Of a stretch of 64,000 nt of DNA, positions 1-13,727 are shown piece by piece (within the stretch, counting starts at the first letter, position 1; each line of letters begins with the position of its first letter). The notes under the pieces are model-generated. The model was given only the letters and a program-made list of their open reading frames with translations. It did no database searches and was not told the DNA's origin. This DNA is from Dactylonectria macrodidyma. Its lineage: Eukaryota > Ascomycota > Sordariomycetes > Hypocreales > Nectriaceae. Both the position numbers and the translations under genes were made by a program. The stretch is from assembly GCA_020744425.1 (NCBI GenBank), contig JAGMUV010000022.1:496001-560000 (forward strand), read 5' to 3'.

Positions 1-3000
1 GCGGAGAGTTCAAGCTGTAGCTTTGACCTCTCTTCAGAAAGTCCACGAGAGGGGTCCTTGCGTTTTCTCACCGTTTGCGCCCCGCTCGGACACTACCTAC
101 CATGTGGGCATGGCGAGACTTTTTTTCCTTATTTTGGAAGAGGATAGGAGTATAAGAAGGGTATTCTACTGGTGCTAGGTGATATTGCGGCATTTTAAGA
201 GGTTTATGTTCATACCTTCATACCCAATGGCCGGCGTTACAGTGTGTTACTGCACGTCTATTAACAAGCTTTCCAGAGGGGAAAAAACTAGGGATTATTG
301 CATTTAATTGATCTGAAACAAGTCCCCAGACCTGACGCATGATAAGCTTGGGGAAGATTGGAAGAACCATGACGGTGTTACTTGGTGCGTTGACTGACGT
401 CTTGAGCGAGTAATACCCGGATGGTCTTAACTCATCCTGTCCGACCACATAGTCAGTGGGACCAGTCCTCGTACGATCTATTCGGTTGCGCCCTGTGCCT
501 GCTCTGATGGCTCAATTGTTCTGCGACAAGGACGTCAAGGAGCTGTCGTTGTTGCATGCGGAGGGAGCTCAGGGCCGGGCCCATGTTGGTCCGTGGTAAG
601 GCGATAGCTTGAGATTGGATGGGGTCTATATTATCTCCAATATACCGTCCCAAAAGAATGACTACTTTCCCTGCCAGTAACGACGACAAGCGAACTCTTG
701 CCTTTGCCATTCCTCCTGTCCAAAAGTAGAGATAACTGCTTTCTTACAAAAGGACATCTGTTATGGCCCGGCCGGCCCTGAACTGGTCCGCTCATTAGTT
801 AGTGCCCCAAATCGGCCCGGCATGCCCCATAGAAGCGATGCTGCATGAAGACTGCTATAAACCAGCACCATCAGTGTGATACTTCCGCAATCTACGCTAC
901 CTCATGTATAATGAGGTTTGGAGGTGTTATCGGCGATTTTTTTTATATTTTTTATTTTTATTTTTATTTTTATTTTTTATTTTACTTCTGTGACCCTCAG
1001 GAGAGGGACAGCGGAGAACATGGGGGAGGTTGGTTGGTGGGTTCAACGGAGAGGGCGTGGTACAGCGAGTGTTACATGAGAAAAAGCAAAGTCGGCTTTC
1101 CAGCCGAAAGAGGCGACAAGCAGCAGACAAGTACAGACACAGCTAGGGCTGGGCTGGGCTGGACTGGACTGGGCTGGAGCTCGACGGGCTGCCTCGTCTA
1201 GTGTTCTGCTACAGCGAGACTTGATGCTAGGTAGCCTAGCCTACCAGAACGTGGGCCAGCAACGTGATTTTACCCAGGGAGATGTTTCATCGTACAGCCT
1301 CGACACGCGGTATTGAGAGGGTGAGCGAAACGAGGATACGGGGGCAATATACTAGGAGCATTCACTCCAAGGCCGGGCACTGGAAGGATGAAAGACCAGG
1401 GGCTCAGGTGCCTAAGGTACCTAAGGTCCCCCAAGGTGGGGTCCGTATCTGTACCGAGTACGCACTATGGTAGAGGGAAGGCTAAGAATGGTGGGGTCAG
1501 AGATGCAGCCAGGTAAGTGGAAGCCATGCCAGGCGGGAAGAGTACGGAGAGGTTCACGGGGTGGCAGGTTGTACTGTGCCTTCCGTGCATCGTACATCAT
1601 ACATCGTACCTACCTCCATCGTATGTCGTCCCCTCCGCGACGGATCCTGCAGCCCTTTACTACGTCGCTTAGATCGATGTCCGTGAGTCCGTGAGTGGAG
1701 AGGACCAAAAAGCGCCTGGCAGCAGATGCCGAGAGGACACACCCAGCGACATCCAGCGGACATCCAGCGACACGGTTACTATCTTAATAGGCCCGTCATC
1801 CAAGGGCCGTGCTGCCGCAGATGCGGCAACGGGGTTGCCCCTGAGGTAATAAGAAAAGCCCATGCTTCGCTCTGTCAACACACCTACCTTCACCTTGGAC
1901 GTACCTATGGTGTAGCTAGTGCCCACCCCGTCTCCATCCCGCCTATCCCATGTCCACCACGCCCACCAAGGCCACTACGCCCACCACGCCAAATCCCACC
2001 AAGGCTACCCAAGTCAAGCTACGACACCTCTGCTCCAGTTGCCGATTGAGCCCCACTGACACCCACCATAGCAGGGCCCCTTGCCCTTTTTGTCTTTACC
2101 TGCTGCGTGGCTCCTACTCTGGCTCCAGCCTCTCGCCCTCCTCCTGTCACAGCCACCTGCCCTCATACCTATAACTAACAACCAAGTGCATCATCGTGAC
2201 CGCTCGCCGCTTGCTCCCTCCCCCCTCCCCCGCGTCCATATTTTACATCGCACGGCCCTGGTCCTGGCTGATATCACAACGTTCCCCCAGCCTACCCTCT
2301 TGATCCACGTCGAGCCTGATCAAGGCCCAGGATCTACTCACCTCATCGATATCTCCCACTGCTCCCCCAACTCAACTCTCTCGACTCAACCTGGTCGACC
2401 CCAATCGACATAATCGGCCCTCCTCCGCCGCGGCCTGAGCACTGGTCACCTCCATCGCGACTCTCTGGTCGGCTTCGAATATTAAAAGCAAACCCTTCTC
2501 CACTACTAACTTCCTCCTCCCCTCCTCCCCTCCTCCCCTCCTCCCCAGACTTTTTAAGTACCCCTCGTAGATCTCACCTCTTCCTCGCCTTCTTAATACA
2601 CCGTTAATCTCTTCTATGCCCCCTAATTCTTCCTCTGCCACCTTCGCCACGGTCATCTAACCACCTACCCGGTTGGCGTAATTGATCACCTGCCGACCCA
2701 GCTCTCACTGCTACACACTCCCGCACACAGAGCCACCTTGGTCTTCCTCCGCGCCAGACATTGGCCCCCTCCGAAGTCATACATCGCCAGATCTGAAACC
2801 CATCGCTCCGCCAAGGACTGTCTTTGTCACGCAATCTCTCAACTCGCCGCGAGAGTGACCAAATCCAATTTCCGCCAGCGGGATCCTGGCCTCCGGCACC
2901 TCTGTGGCCTCATCTGCTGTAGCGTGGATCACTCAAATCCTTCGTCTGGAACTCAGACCAGCCGAACAGTATCTGCACCTTGATATCACCAACTCATTCG

Positions 3001-3045
3001 ATCGTCTGCAGTCTACAATCTAGCCGGGATATCCGAGACCTTGCT
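1..3045. other. Upstream region and probable long 5' leader of the C2H2 gene
   Basis: No convincing coding sequence is seen. The part from about 1,900 to 2,760 is strongly C/T-rich on the + strand, as is common in fungal promoters and leaders upstream of regulators. Low-complexity tracts include T/A-rich sequence at about 938-982, GGGCT/GGACT pentamers at about 1,147-1,180 and CTCC/TCCC repeats at about 2,512-2,546. The short open frames here have no recognisable domains. Confidence 0.5.
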
Positions 3046-4487
<1,442 letters not shown>

Positions 4488-5202
4488 CCGAGACTGCCGA
4501 ATTCCGGCTCTTGATCGAATGCCGTTTCCGCAGGCATAATCGCACTTTCGGTGGTTCTCGATCGGGCCCATCTCTGTATCAATATCATACCCGGACTGGA
4601 CCAGACAGATATTCCCCTGTTTTGATTTTCTTCTTTTGCTTTTGCTAGGATATACCACTTTGGGATATACAGACCAAATGCCATCGGGTGGCTCACCCCG
4701 CTGACAGGAGTGAACTGGCTTTGTTGCTCTCCTGACTGGAGGAGAACGGATATTAGTCTTGACTTAGTAGCATCTATTGGCGTTCTTGTTCTGCTATCCA
4801 GGTCTAGGTAGGATATTGAACGGCGGGTCGGTTGTCCTGTTTCTTCAATGGCTACGCCTTAGTGCAGCACATTACTAGTCAGCGTTCCCATGGGACTAGT
4901 TTGATCTCTTTTTGTTTTTACGCATCACGATTCCCCTTTGTTTGAAGCACCACATGTCCAAGCGCATGCTCCTTTTTGGTTGCTTGAGACAGTTTTGCAT
5001 TTGGTTCTTGCATTGTCAATCTTTTCCAGCATGAGCGATCACGGCCACATCTCACGAAAGGTGTTAATATGACGGGGACGGTTTGCTTATTCCATACGCG
5101 TATGGATGGGAAAGCCTGGATCCCGCCATCCAAGAAGATAAACAAGTCCCTTCTGCGATTATCACATTCCCTAGATTTTTGGCAATCATTTTCTAGTTCA
5201 GG
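4488..5202. other. 3' flank of the C2H2 gene; no gene seen
   Basis: Non-coding sequence between the zinc-finger gene and the solo LTR. It probably includes the 3' UTR of the C2H2 gene. I see no RNA gene, repeat or conserved frame in it. Confidence 0.4.
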
Positions 5203-5417
5203 TGTCACAACTATCATCAGACTCTAGGATCATGTTTGCTTTTTTGTGCCCTCATGACAGGCCACAGGCTCGAGCCCCTGAAGGCTCGGATCCCTGACCT
5301 AGGTCACGAGACCGTCTTTTCCTTCATGTATATAAGGGCTGATTTAGGCCCTTCAAATAGCTAAAAATCAAGAGCTTCTATTCACATCACAATGCACCCT
5401 TCCTATCCGATGCAACA
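5203..5417. mobile_element. Solo LTR, copy 1 (215 bp, TG...CA, 5-bp target duplication)
   Basis: The element starts TGTCACAAC and ends GATGCAACA. It is flanked on both sides by the direct repeat TCAGG (5198-5202 and 5418-5422), the hallmark of LTR retrotransposon integration. A TATATAAGG promoter-like box lies near 5,330. A second copy at 46899-47113 differs at one position. No internal coding region adjoins it, so it is a solo LTR left by LTR-LTR recombination. The parent family (gypsy or copia) cannot be told from the LTR alone. Confidence 0.92.
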
Positions 5418-5767
5418 TCAGGGCTCTCGTCAACTTACAGCATGTCAATGTCTCTGCGACTGCATACATATACAGGAACGTTCTCGAACCTTTTCCCCAA
5501 TAATGTATTCCCGACATGATTGGCCGGGTCGCCCTACCGTGGGAAGGGGGAGGATGTATCTTCAGCACTGGCTGCGTTGGCAATAGCCTCCAGCCCCCCA
5601 CGAATTTCGGCATCTCCTATTTCAACCTTCAAGATTAAATGTCACATCCAATATAGGCCATCATTACACTACGCATTAGCGGAGTGTTCATTCCACTTTT
5701 GCCGTAGCCGTCTGGTGCGACATTAAAATCGCTATAAACACATAACAAACCTTCTGATCAGTTAGAA
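5418..5767. other. Spacer; no gene seen
   Basis: The sequence between the solo LTR and the 3' end of the pogo remnant. The expected left terminal inverted repeat of the pogo element was looked for here and not found, so that end is probably deleted or too degraded to see. Confidence 0.4.
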
Positions 5768-7420
5768 CTACTCACTATACTCTTCCCCAGATATTGTAAC
5801 AACTATCTGACATGTTCTTGCATTATGCCCGGTCTTGCCGCATACTCCACAGCGCCTTTCCCCTAGTCTCGCCGACCTTCCCTGATCTCCACTTCTCGAC
5901 GATTTAACCACTCCCTGCGTATTAATATCTATTTGATTAATTGCTTGCCTTCCTTCCTCTACTATTATCACCCTCTTTTCTATAATCGGGTCCTTTTTGC
6001 CCTTCGGCGTCGGCTTAGTATCTCATTCGCCTATTAAAGGTCTTAGACATTAGCTCTTAATAAGGCTACTTCATGCATAACCGCCTTGGTTCCTTTAGAA
6101 AGAGACTTTAGGGCTTTTAGAATTGACTCTGGGGAGCTACTTTGATGTCTTCTGATTCATCTCTCGAGGTATTCAGACTATGATCCAATCTCAAGTACGG
6201 TCTTTGGCGTCTTTGAAACCCAAGGGGTGGGGTGGCTGGCCTCCTCCTCAACCGGCGTTAGAGTCCATAGCTGCACATCAAGCTTAAGACCACACTTTCT
6301 GGGTCAAGAGGTACAAGCCCAGCTCCTCTAAAAGCTGCCTTAATATTCGTTTCTATCATAGTAGCCTGGAATGTAGCGTAAAAGGCCGAGAAGAACTCGG
6401 TCTTAGAAACATGGGTTATAGAGCATTAGATCAGATACTCGATTTCTCGACCGTAAGCCTTCTTAAGCAAGCTAAAGCACCTGACGTCAAGAGGCTAAAG
6501 CATATGAGATGAATGAGGCAGCATACAAAGCGTAATAATCTTATTCTCCTCACAATATCTCTCAAAGTTGACGGAGTGGTGGCTTTCGTAACCATCAAGG
6601 ACCAAAAGACGATAGCAACCAATTAACCGCTTAGCTGCACACCGGTTAAAGTGCTTGAGCTACTCGAGACCTATCTCATTATCAGTCTAACCATTTTGAC
6701 TCATCGCAATAGCCCAATCGCCCAGGAGGTTGCTTTCTCAGTACCAGTTAGCAAGGTAATATTAGCCCGCTCCTATGATAAACGGCGGGATCGCCCAGCC
6801 CTCCGCATTAATCGCCTAAATGACGGTAATCCATTCGCAGCTTCCAGGCTGCACTAATTTCGGTTTTCCACGCCTATCTATACCTATAACGACCATTCGG
6901 CTTATAATGACCCCCATTATAAAGCCAGTCTCATCAAAGTTATAGATATCATCCGATCGGATGCTATACTAGCGATTGTGTTCTGCACAAGCCTAAACCA
7001 GTCACTAATAATAGTCAGATCTTCACATTTAGCTCTCTAATAGTCATATCTACGAAAAAAACGCGTCTTAAGCTCTTTATATCGCTTAACGAAATTAGAA
7101 GCCCAGCGCTTGCCAACGGGTGGCGCATCGCAGTCAGCAAGCAATCGGTTAGCCATTTCTTTAACACCACGTAATCGCAGGAGAAATCTTTATGCATCTA
7201 GGTCTAGAATGAACTAAACTATAATTTGTTCCTCTAGATCAGATAGTTTCCATGATTTAGAAATCCAATCATATCGAAATTAAATACCCTTCTACCAGCG
7301 CCATAGCATCATACGACCAACTTTATAGATCTCTGCAGCGTGTCAGAGCTTTAATTTTGGGTCATTTTGAAGGGCCTGAAGGGCGAGAAGGATTCTATCC
7401 TCAGTATTTAGGTCTGACAT
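5768..7420 (-). pseudogene. Pogo/Fot-type DDE transposase pseudogene
   Basis: Read on the minus strand from an ATG at 7418-7420, the sequence gives a broken but recognisable Tc1/mariner-pogo transposase of about 550 codons. It has an N-terminal psq-like helix-turn-helix (MSDLNTEDRILLALQAL, then LKL-stop-HAAEIYKV), a DDE core (NFDETGF, RRGKPKLVQPGSCEW, LLVLDGYESHHS, LPHSSHMLxPLDV) and a C-terminal CCHC zinc knuckle (CGVCGKTGHNARTC). Many stops interrupt it. The first replaces the expected Arg with TGA (CGA to TGA), and the body is AT-rich, fitting repeat-induced point mutation. No protein is expected. Confidence 0.88.
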
Positions 7421-7468
7421 CTTTCGTGGTTAAGAATTAATCGATCAAATAGAAATAATATAGGTTAA

Positions 7469-7520
7469 GGGATTTTTATCACGCATACTTGTTTGTCACG
7501 CAAGCTTATCATGTACGTTA
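7469..7520 (-). repeat. 5' terminal inverted repeat of the pogo remnant
   Basis: Read on the minus strand, the element begins ACGTACATGATAAGC at 7518 and is followed on the + side by TA (7519-7520), the expected pogo target dinucleotide. The same terminal motif occurs at 52751 and, inverted, ending at 62843. The partner repeat at the 3' end of this copy is not visible. Confidence 0.75.
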
Positions 7521-9281
7521 TAATTAAAGAAAATTAGAAAACGGACTATAGGAAATAATATCAATAAATTAGACTTATTTTATACATCCATATTATAACA
7601 TCGCTCCCTATCTACTCCCTCTTAACCAACTCTTCCATTATCAATACATCAACTCCCATCTTCCCCCACCTGCGTAACCAACACATCTCTCTCTAGTCGG
7701 TATGATCAGTGCTCAAAGTGACCTCCTTCCACTCATCCAAAATCTGGATCGTGTCTCTTCCACTCACGATCGAAGCAACGGGTCAAAAAACGACTACAAA
7801 ACTAGGTTCTCACGCAGTGCCCTCACTCTACGACTCTGATACCTCCGCAGACGAGCTATCACTCAATTTCCGCGAGTGCGCCGACGGCTCCTGCCGACCC
7901 GCCATGAGACTACGGTCACAGTCTGTCTGCACACCAATGTCTACACCCTCGCATCATATATTGTGTGCGATAGACGAGGATTTAGGCCAGTTATGGCTTA
8001 TGCAATGTATACATAGGTACCCCCTTCGGCATGGTCCGTGCTCGCAATTATAAGTGTTTGCGCAAAAGATGAAGCCGGTTACGCATTTAGTCGTACTACC
8101 GTGTTCGAGGGGGGGGGCCGAAAATGTTATCTCCACCCACATGGTATGGCACTAATCGGTTTTCCACAACATCGAAACTAATGTCAATTAGCTCTGACCG
8201 GGACTCCCAGACCCTCTGCCGCCTAACAGACCCCAACGGCTCGAGAATGGCACAGGAGATCTTAGATACACAACCAAAACCCCTACAAAACAAGCGCCAT
8301 GAACATAAGAATATTCAAAAGGATTGGATTCTAAGATAGAGAGAGCCCAACACAAACGAGGATTCTCTTATGAGGGATTCTCGAACCCTTGATCGTCTAA
8401 CCAACCCCAATGGCGCGAAAATGGCACAAGACATACTAAATGCAAAGCTCGAACCTCGAAACAAAAGCCAAGACTGTGAGAGTGCTGGGAATGATCGAAT
8501 TTTGAGATGGAGAGATGGAATGTGCGGTACTATTTCGACGACTATCCATGAGACAACGACAAACCCAAATCGAAAATCGAGGCCAACTCAAACTAGGTTA
8601 CGGAACTTAAAGATGGACCTAGTCTTCGCGGGATAGATAATACTGTAGCACTTTCGATGCGAGAATGAATGAAGAAGTTACACATCTATCCAAAGTGTAT
8701 GTAATATTCAAAGGCGCTTCTGTGCCACTCTAATTGCTGTCTACATACTATGCAAGAAGAGATCGGGTGTGCAAAAGTTAGGGAAGGGTCCACATCCTTC
8801 CACCGTCTCTGTAACGGTTGTGCTAGACCGCTGTACCATAGGGCAAAAGACTGGTTAATAATCGCTGTGATGGCGACTACTAGACACACTAGATGCTCTT
8901 TTAAGCTTATCGCTGTTCCCGGTGAACCAAGCCATAACAGTCTCCAACCCTCAGGGTCCATATCCACCGTATCAGGTTATCTCATAAATTGTCCTTTGAA
9001 CTGGGGACAGTAATATTCGCGTCTGTTAGGAATTTAGTTTGATTCCGTCCTGGAATTGAGCTTATTCATTGATGCAGAAACGCATGCCATGTGGGCAATT
9101 GCACCTTAAGCCTATAAAGCTAGCAAGCTGTAATCGTTCAACCACGGTTATAGCAAGACCTGTTGACTCAGTCGGCTAGGATTTAGTCTTTTCGCATCAT
9201 TCATATAGGGTAAAGACAGATAATACTCTTCACGAAGTCCTAAACCAGAGTCTTAGGCCAATAATGGATCGTTCATCCACA
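7521..9281. other. Intergenic stretch containing a tandemly repeated coding relic
   Basis: No intact gene. From 8124 to 8636 one + strand frame is open except for a TAG at 8337-8339 and carries two similar blocks of roughly 55 residues (RLTDPNGSRMAQEIL near 8,220 and RLTNPNGAKMAQDIL near 8,400). It is probably the remains of a repeat-containing protein whose family I do not recognise. The rest is featureless. Confidence 0.4.
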
Positions 9282-12200
9282 TGCGCCAACATACCTGGGC
9301 ATTTTAGTTAACTCAAACCTAACTCATAAGTTAACTCATAACTCTAACTCATAAAACTCATATGAGTTGAGTCTGAGTTATCGCTGCTAACTCATGAGTT
9401 AACTCATAAACTCACAACGGCGCTCCTGGCGTCTAATTGGCCCGCTTTATAATCTAACCTAATCTATCGCAACCCGTCTTGTCACATCCAACAGACCAAA
9501 TGGTCATACATTTGATCAACCGGAAGGAAGGTCTTCCATCTGTTCAGGCAGGCTGTTCAGGCCGGCAACCCGGCAGTCCGGACTTCCCGTCAGAGTTTGG
9601 TATCACCTATGTCTCCCAAAAAGCAAGTTCTTCAATACAACGGCCCCGGATGCCCAATTCATCTTAGGTATAAGAAACCGACCTATTTTAACTCATTAGA
9701 TAGAGAAATCAAGAGCTTCTATCCCTATGATCCAGATCCATCAGAAATTGTGACACCTCTATATTCAGAATCTTTGAAAAAGTCTTCCGAGTAACTACTG
9801 CAGTTGCTAGTACGATTTATCGGCAGACTCTTTTATCGCCTCGATCAATTGTCCATACCATCAAACCATCGCCATGGCATCCGAAGCATCACCCGTACCG
9901 AGCACACCCTCTTCCGCCCCCGACTTCATCGACATTGAGAGATTTTTCACCAGAGAGAAAGCGAAGCCTCGCACTTTATATGTCTGCTTATACTGTACGG
10001 CGAAGCCATGGAAGGATGGCTATAAGGGCAATGCGCGGCGCCACATAAGGACTAATCATCCATATCTGATCGGGCTCTCTAACCGGCAGAATCAATCTCA
10101 GCAATCGCTCGACTTATATATCACATATCGACTACGCCATCCGAAGCGGCATTACGGAATGCCTTCAATCGACAGGCTTACATCGAAGCTCTTATCGGCC
10201 TTCTCACACGTCGCAGAGTGGCCTTTTCGATGGTCGAGTGGGATGAGCTAAAGGATCTAGCTCTAGCATGTAATCCTGCCATCGAGGATAGTCTGATTAC
10301 CTCCCGGCGTACAGTGATTCGCTACATCTCAGCTAGCTATGAGTTCTACGCTGCTCAGTTGGCCGAGTCCCTTCAATCTGCCATTTCGATGATTCACATT
10401 TCATCTGATCTCTGGACATCACCACACCGACATGGTATGCTTGCAGTATGCGGACAGTGGGTCGATAAGGACTAAAAACTTCGAAAGGCGCTTCTAGGGC
10501 TGCTAGAGTGTCGAAAAGACCACTCTGGCGAGTCCCCGGCCGGCCTGATTGCTGATGTCTTGGGGCGATTCGAGATTCGACGCGTGGGTTATCATACTGG
10601 GGATAACGCATCCTCGAACAAGACCTGCCTAGAAGCTTTATCAAAGAAGCTACTTCACGAGCGAGGAGTAAGTAAAGATAAATTTTCTATGGCTGTGCCC
10701 AGCTAAGTTTCGTGTAGATCATCTTCGATCCTATCCGCCGCCGTGTCCGCTGTTTCGGCCATATTATTAACCTTTCCCTTCAAGCGTTCCTTCTCGCGCG
10801 CTCGAAAGAAGCCCTACTCGCTGCCCTTAATGCCGCCGGCAACGCCGCTGGTGCGCAGTCTATCGAAACCTTCTCTACTGCTCTGAATGAGAATACGCCT
10901 TCGGGATCCGATACCATGATGGATCACACACATGAGGAGAACTATGGAAGACAGCAGAGACCTCCGACGAGAGAGAGAACTACTCAGCAAGTAGAATTTA
11001 GCGGATGGGAAGGTATTACTGCTCTCCAGAAGCTCCACCATCTCGCAGTCTGGCTCCGAAGCTTTTCAATCCATAGTGATAACTGGCGCGAAGCTGTGGG
11101 TCGCAGTCTCGGGATCGACAACGCAACACGGTGGTCCTCATAGTATAAAGTTATCAGTATCGCCCTCGATAAGAAGGCACAGATCGTCCAGTTTATGGTA
11201 GACCATGATAAGGACATCGGCTGTGCTCATCTTCTAACAGGCGCCGACTGGGATATACTATCGAAAACGCATACTTTCCTCCAGCCCTTTACCGAGGCAA
11301 CTTTGATAACAGAAGGCGATAAAGCGAGCCTCTGCAGCACGCTGCGGCTGATGGATGGTCTTCTCGGCCACTTTGAGAAAGCGAAGATAAGGTCTAGCTC
11401 CGTTAAAGAGACAGCCTTTGGCTAATTTGTTAGATACACTACTCGACCCCGGAGTTCCATGATAGCCGTATGCTCCATTCTATCGAGATGGGATGGTTTG
11501 TACTCAATAAATACTACACACTGTCTGATGAGGCTCCCGTTTACGTCGCCGCTCTGCTCCTCGATCCACGCTGTCGAAAAGCATACTTGGATAAGAACTG
11601 GAAGAGTGTGTGGATTAATCCAGCGATTGTGAGAGTCCGGCAAATATGGGAGGAGGAATACAATATCGATATCGATGGAGACATAGAAACTACTCCGGAG
11701 GATATCCCAGCTGCGCTGGGGAAGCCGCCTTCGCAGCTACAGCTATTGCTACAGGAGATGGAGGTCGAGACGGCTCTTTCAACCGATGGCGATAACCTGG
11801 ACGCATTTATTAATTCTCCGGCTATCAAGATCGATTGCAAACCTCTAGAGTGGTGGTGTCGCATTGAACAACGACGGCAGTTTCCACGCCTTAGCCGTAT
11901 GGCCATCGACATACTCTCGATAAGCCCTCAGTCGGCAGAGCCAGAAAGGACCTTCTCAGGCGCTCGTAGGACCGCATCATGGGACCGACTCTCTATGACG
12001 TGCGAGCGGCTGCAGGAAGTTGAGTGTCTCGGTAACTGGATACGGAATGGGCATATTATCGGGACTCGGCACGGTGGACTGGGGATAGTATGCGATCCGG
12101 ACATTGCTAATGATGATATTGATATAGAAATCAGTGATATTGAATAGCGCGGCGATTTTCTGTACTTCAATACCCTAGATTTTTATCACCAACTCCTATT

Positions 12201-12326
12201 TGGGAAGCTGGCGATGTCACATGATCATTATACGTGAGTTGACTCATGAGTCTGAGTTAAACTCATGAGTGAGTTAAAAGGGTCGAAACTCATGAGTTAA
12301 CTCAAATGCCCAGGTATGTGCGCCAA
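9282..12326 (+). mobile_element. hAT transposon, decayed, with 8-bp target-site duplication
   Basis: The element proper is 9290-12318 (3,029 bp). It has 26-bp terminal inverted repeats beginning CATACCTGGGCATTT, with one mismatch. The 8-bp target duplication TGCGCCAA is exact at 9282-9289 and 12319-12326. Next to both ends, the 12-bp palindrome AACTCATGAGTT and partial copies recur several times (about 9,320-9,415 and 12,235-12,305). These are likely subterminal transposase-binding sites. The internal gene is broken, so the copy is not autonomous. Confidence 0.93.
9874..12147 (+). pseudogene. hAT transposase pseudogene
   Basis: The N-terminus has a BED-type zinc finger (CLYC ... HIRTNH). The middle shows the hAT catalytic-domain hallmark SSDLWTSPHRHGML, then a FGHIINL segment. 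The end is the hAT dimerisation domain (FPRLSRMAIDIL ... SAEPERTFSGARR). A probable intron lies at 10668-10717. Stops at 10473 (expected Gln), 11141 (expected Trp) and 11423 (expected Gln) are all explained by single C-to-T or G-to-A changes. There are also frameshifts near 10,150 and between 11,425 and 11,470. It is therefore inactive. Confidence 0.9.
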
Positions 12327-13727
12327 TAATCACCTCTCTACCCTATACACCTATGTGCGGAACAGGCTTCTTTCATCAAGTCTAAAGATACCTAGTAGTG
12401 CACCGAGTCTCACTCAACACAAGTTCATAGATAGGCAGGAAGTATTTTAATGCACGTCTATTTCTCCCTCAGCTAACCTAAGTATGGGATAATCAGTGGG
12501 CACAACTACCACAGAATCTCAACTAATTCGCACACTTTACTCCGTAGCGTCTCTACAAACGTTAAGATGGTCAGTTACCTAAGCTATAGAGGGCTTTTTA
12601 ACGAATGAGAGTGTAGAATTATGGCCGCTAGAGTGTACGAATTTGTTGGGATTTAATAGTAGAGTAGAGACACGAGCAAGAATTGTGCGCTTGTCTCTGG
12701 TTCCGATTCAGGAGGAGGCGATCACGATTCGTGGTCAGAGAATCGCTTAGGAGGCAAGAGCAATATTATTCAATTTGAATAAAGTTTTAGGGCTCGCAGA
12801 GCGCAACGTCCCCTATTACCCTCAAGGCATATGTGTTGGAGATCACAAGTGTGAGGCGACCAAGTCGGTGGCAAGGTGTGGAAGAAGGAGGAACATTCCA
12901 CAAGAGATCGTGCCTGTACATAAACAGTGGTTCCCCTACTGCACATTTAGCATGAATCAAGCATTTAACATCTTCTCATTTCAACAATATGAGAGGGGCT
13001 TCAATACGACACTCTGGTTTCCTATTCCGAATGACTACCCCGTCGTTACAATCAGCAGGGGAAAGGTAAAAGACCACCTTTATCATCTCCAGCAGGTGGC
13101 GAAGAAGCTAAATAATTCCGATGGCCCCCAATGGTAGTCTGGTCGTAGAGCACAATCAGTAATAGGTTCACGGATACCCGTGAATCTATTAATTTCACGG
13201 TCCTGCCAGAGGCACAAAGACCCAGTTTATTCTGGCAGCTAATTGGTTCAGCTCGACCATTTCCATTGCTTACTGTAGTAGTTTCTTATGGCAATATTCG
13301 GGATCGGATGAACCAGGTCCCCCGTCTGACCTTCGTTGAGCTCCATTGCAGCTCTATTTCTATGGCGATCACCACAAGCCAATCACTGAAGCGGCAGCAC
13401 AACTAGCATGCCTGTACAGAGTACAATTAACGACTTAAGCGGGTCACGGACAAAAGGACAAGGTTTTTGGGTTAAAGCCCGGAAGAATTTTGATTCTGAG
13501 ATAGACACCAGTTGAGTTGTCCCATACCTAGCATCCTAGGCACAATTCGGTAGATTGGCCTCATTGTTTGCGTGTTTCTTTCGCTCTTCCCGCACACATT
13601 ATCCGACGAGTATAAAGAGCAGCCAAGACCCCCCAGGTTGATTTATGGGTGCAAAAACGCCTCATTACTATTCATCATCTCATCGACACAGATCATTTCG
13701 ACTAGGTCCTCTTGACTCGCTAGCACT
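12327..13727. other. Intergenic; no confident gene
   Basis: One + strand frame, open to a stop at 13135-13137 (from about 12,775), has no ATG and no domain I recognise. The rest includes the promoter of the phosphatase gene that follows. Confidence 0.35.

Noticed and set aside
12775..13137. 121-codon open frame ending KKLNNSDGPQW
   Set aside because: No ATG start, no intron evidence and no recognisable family; kept only as a remark in the intergenic entry.
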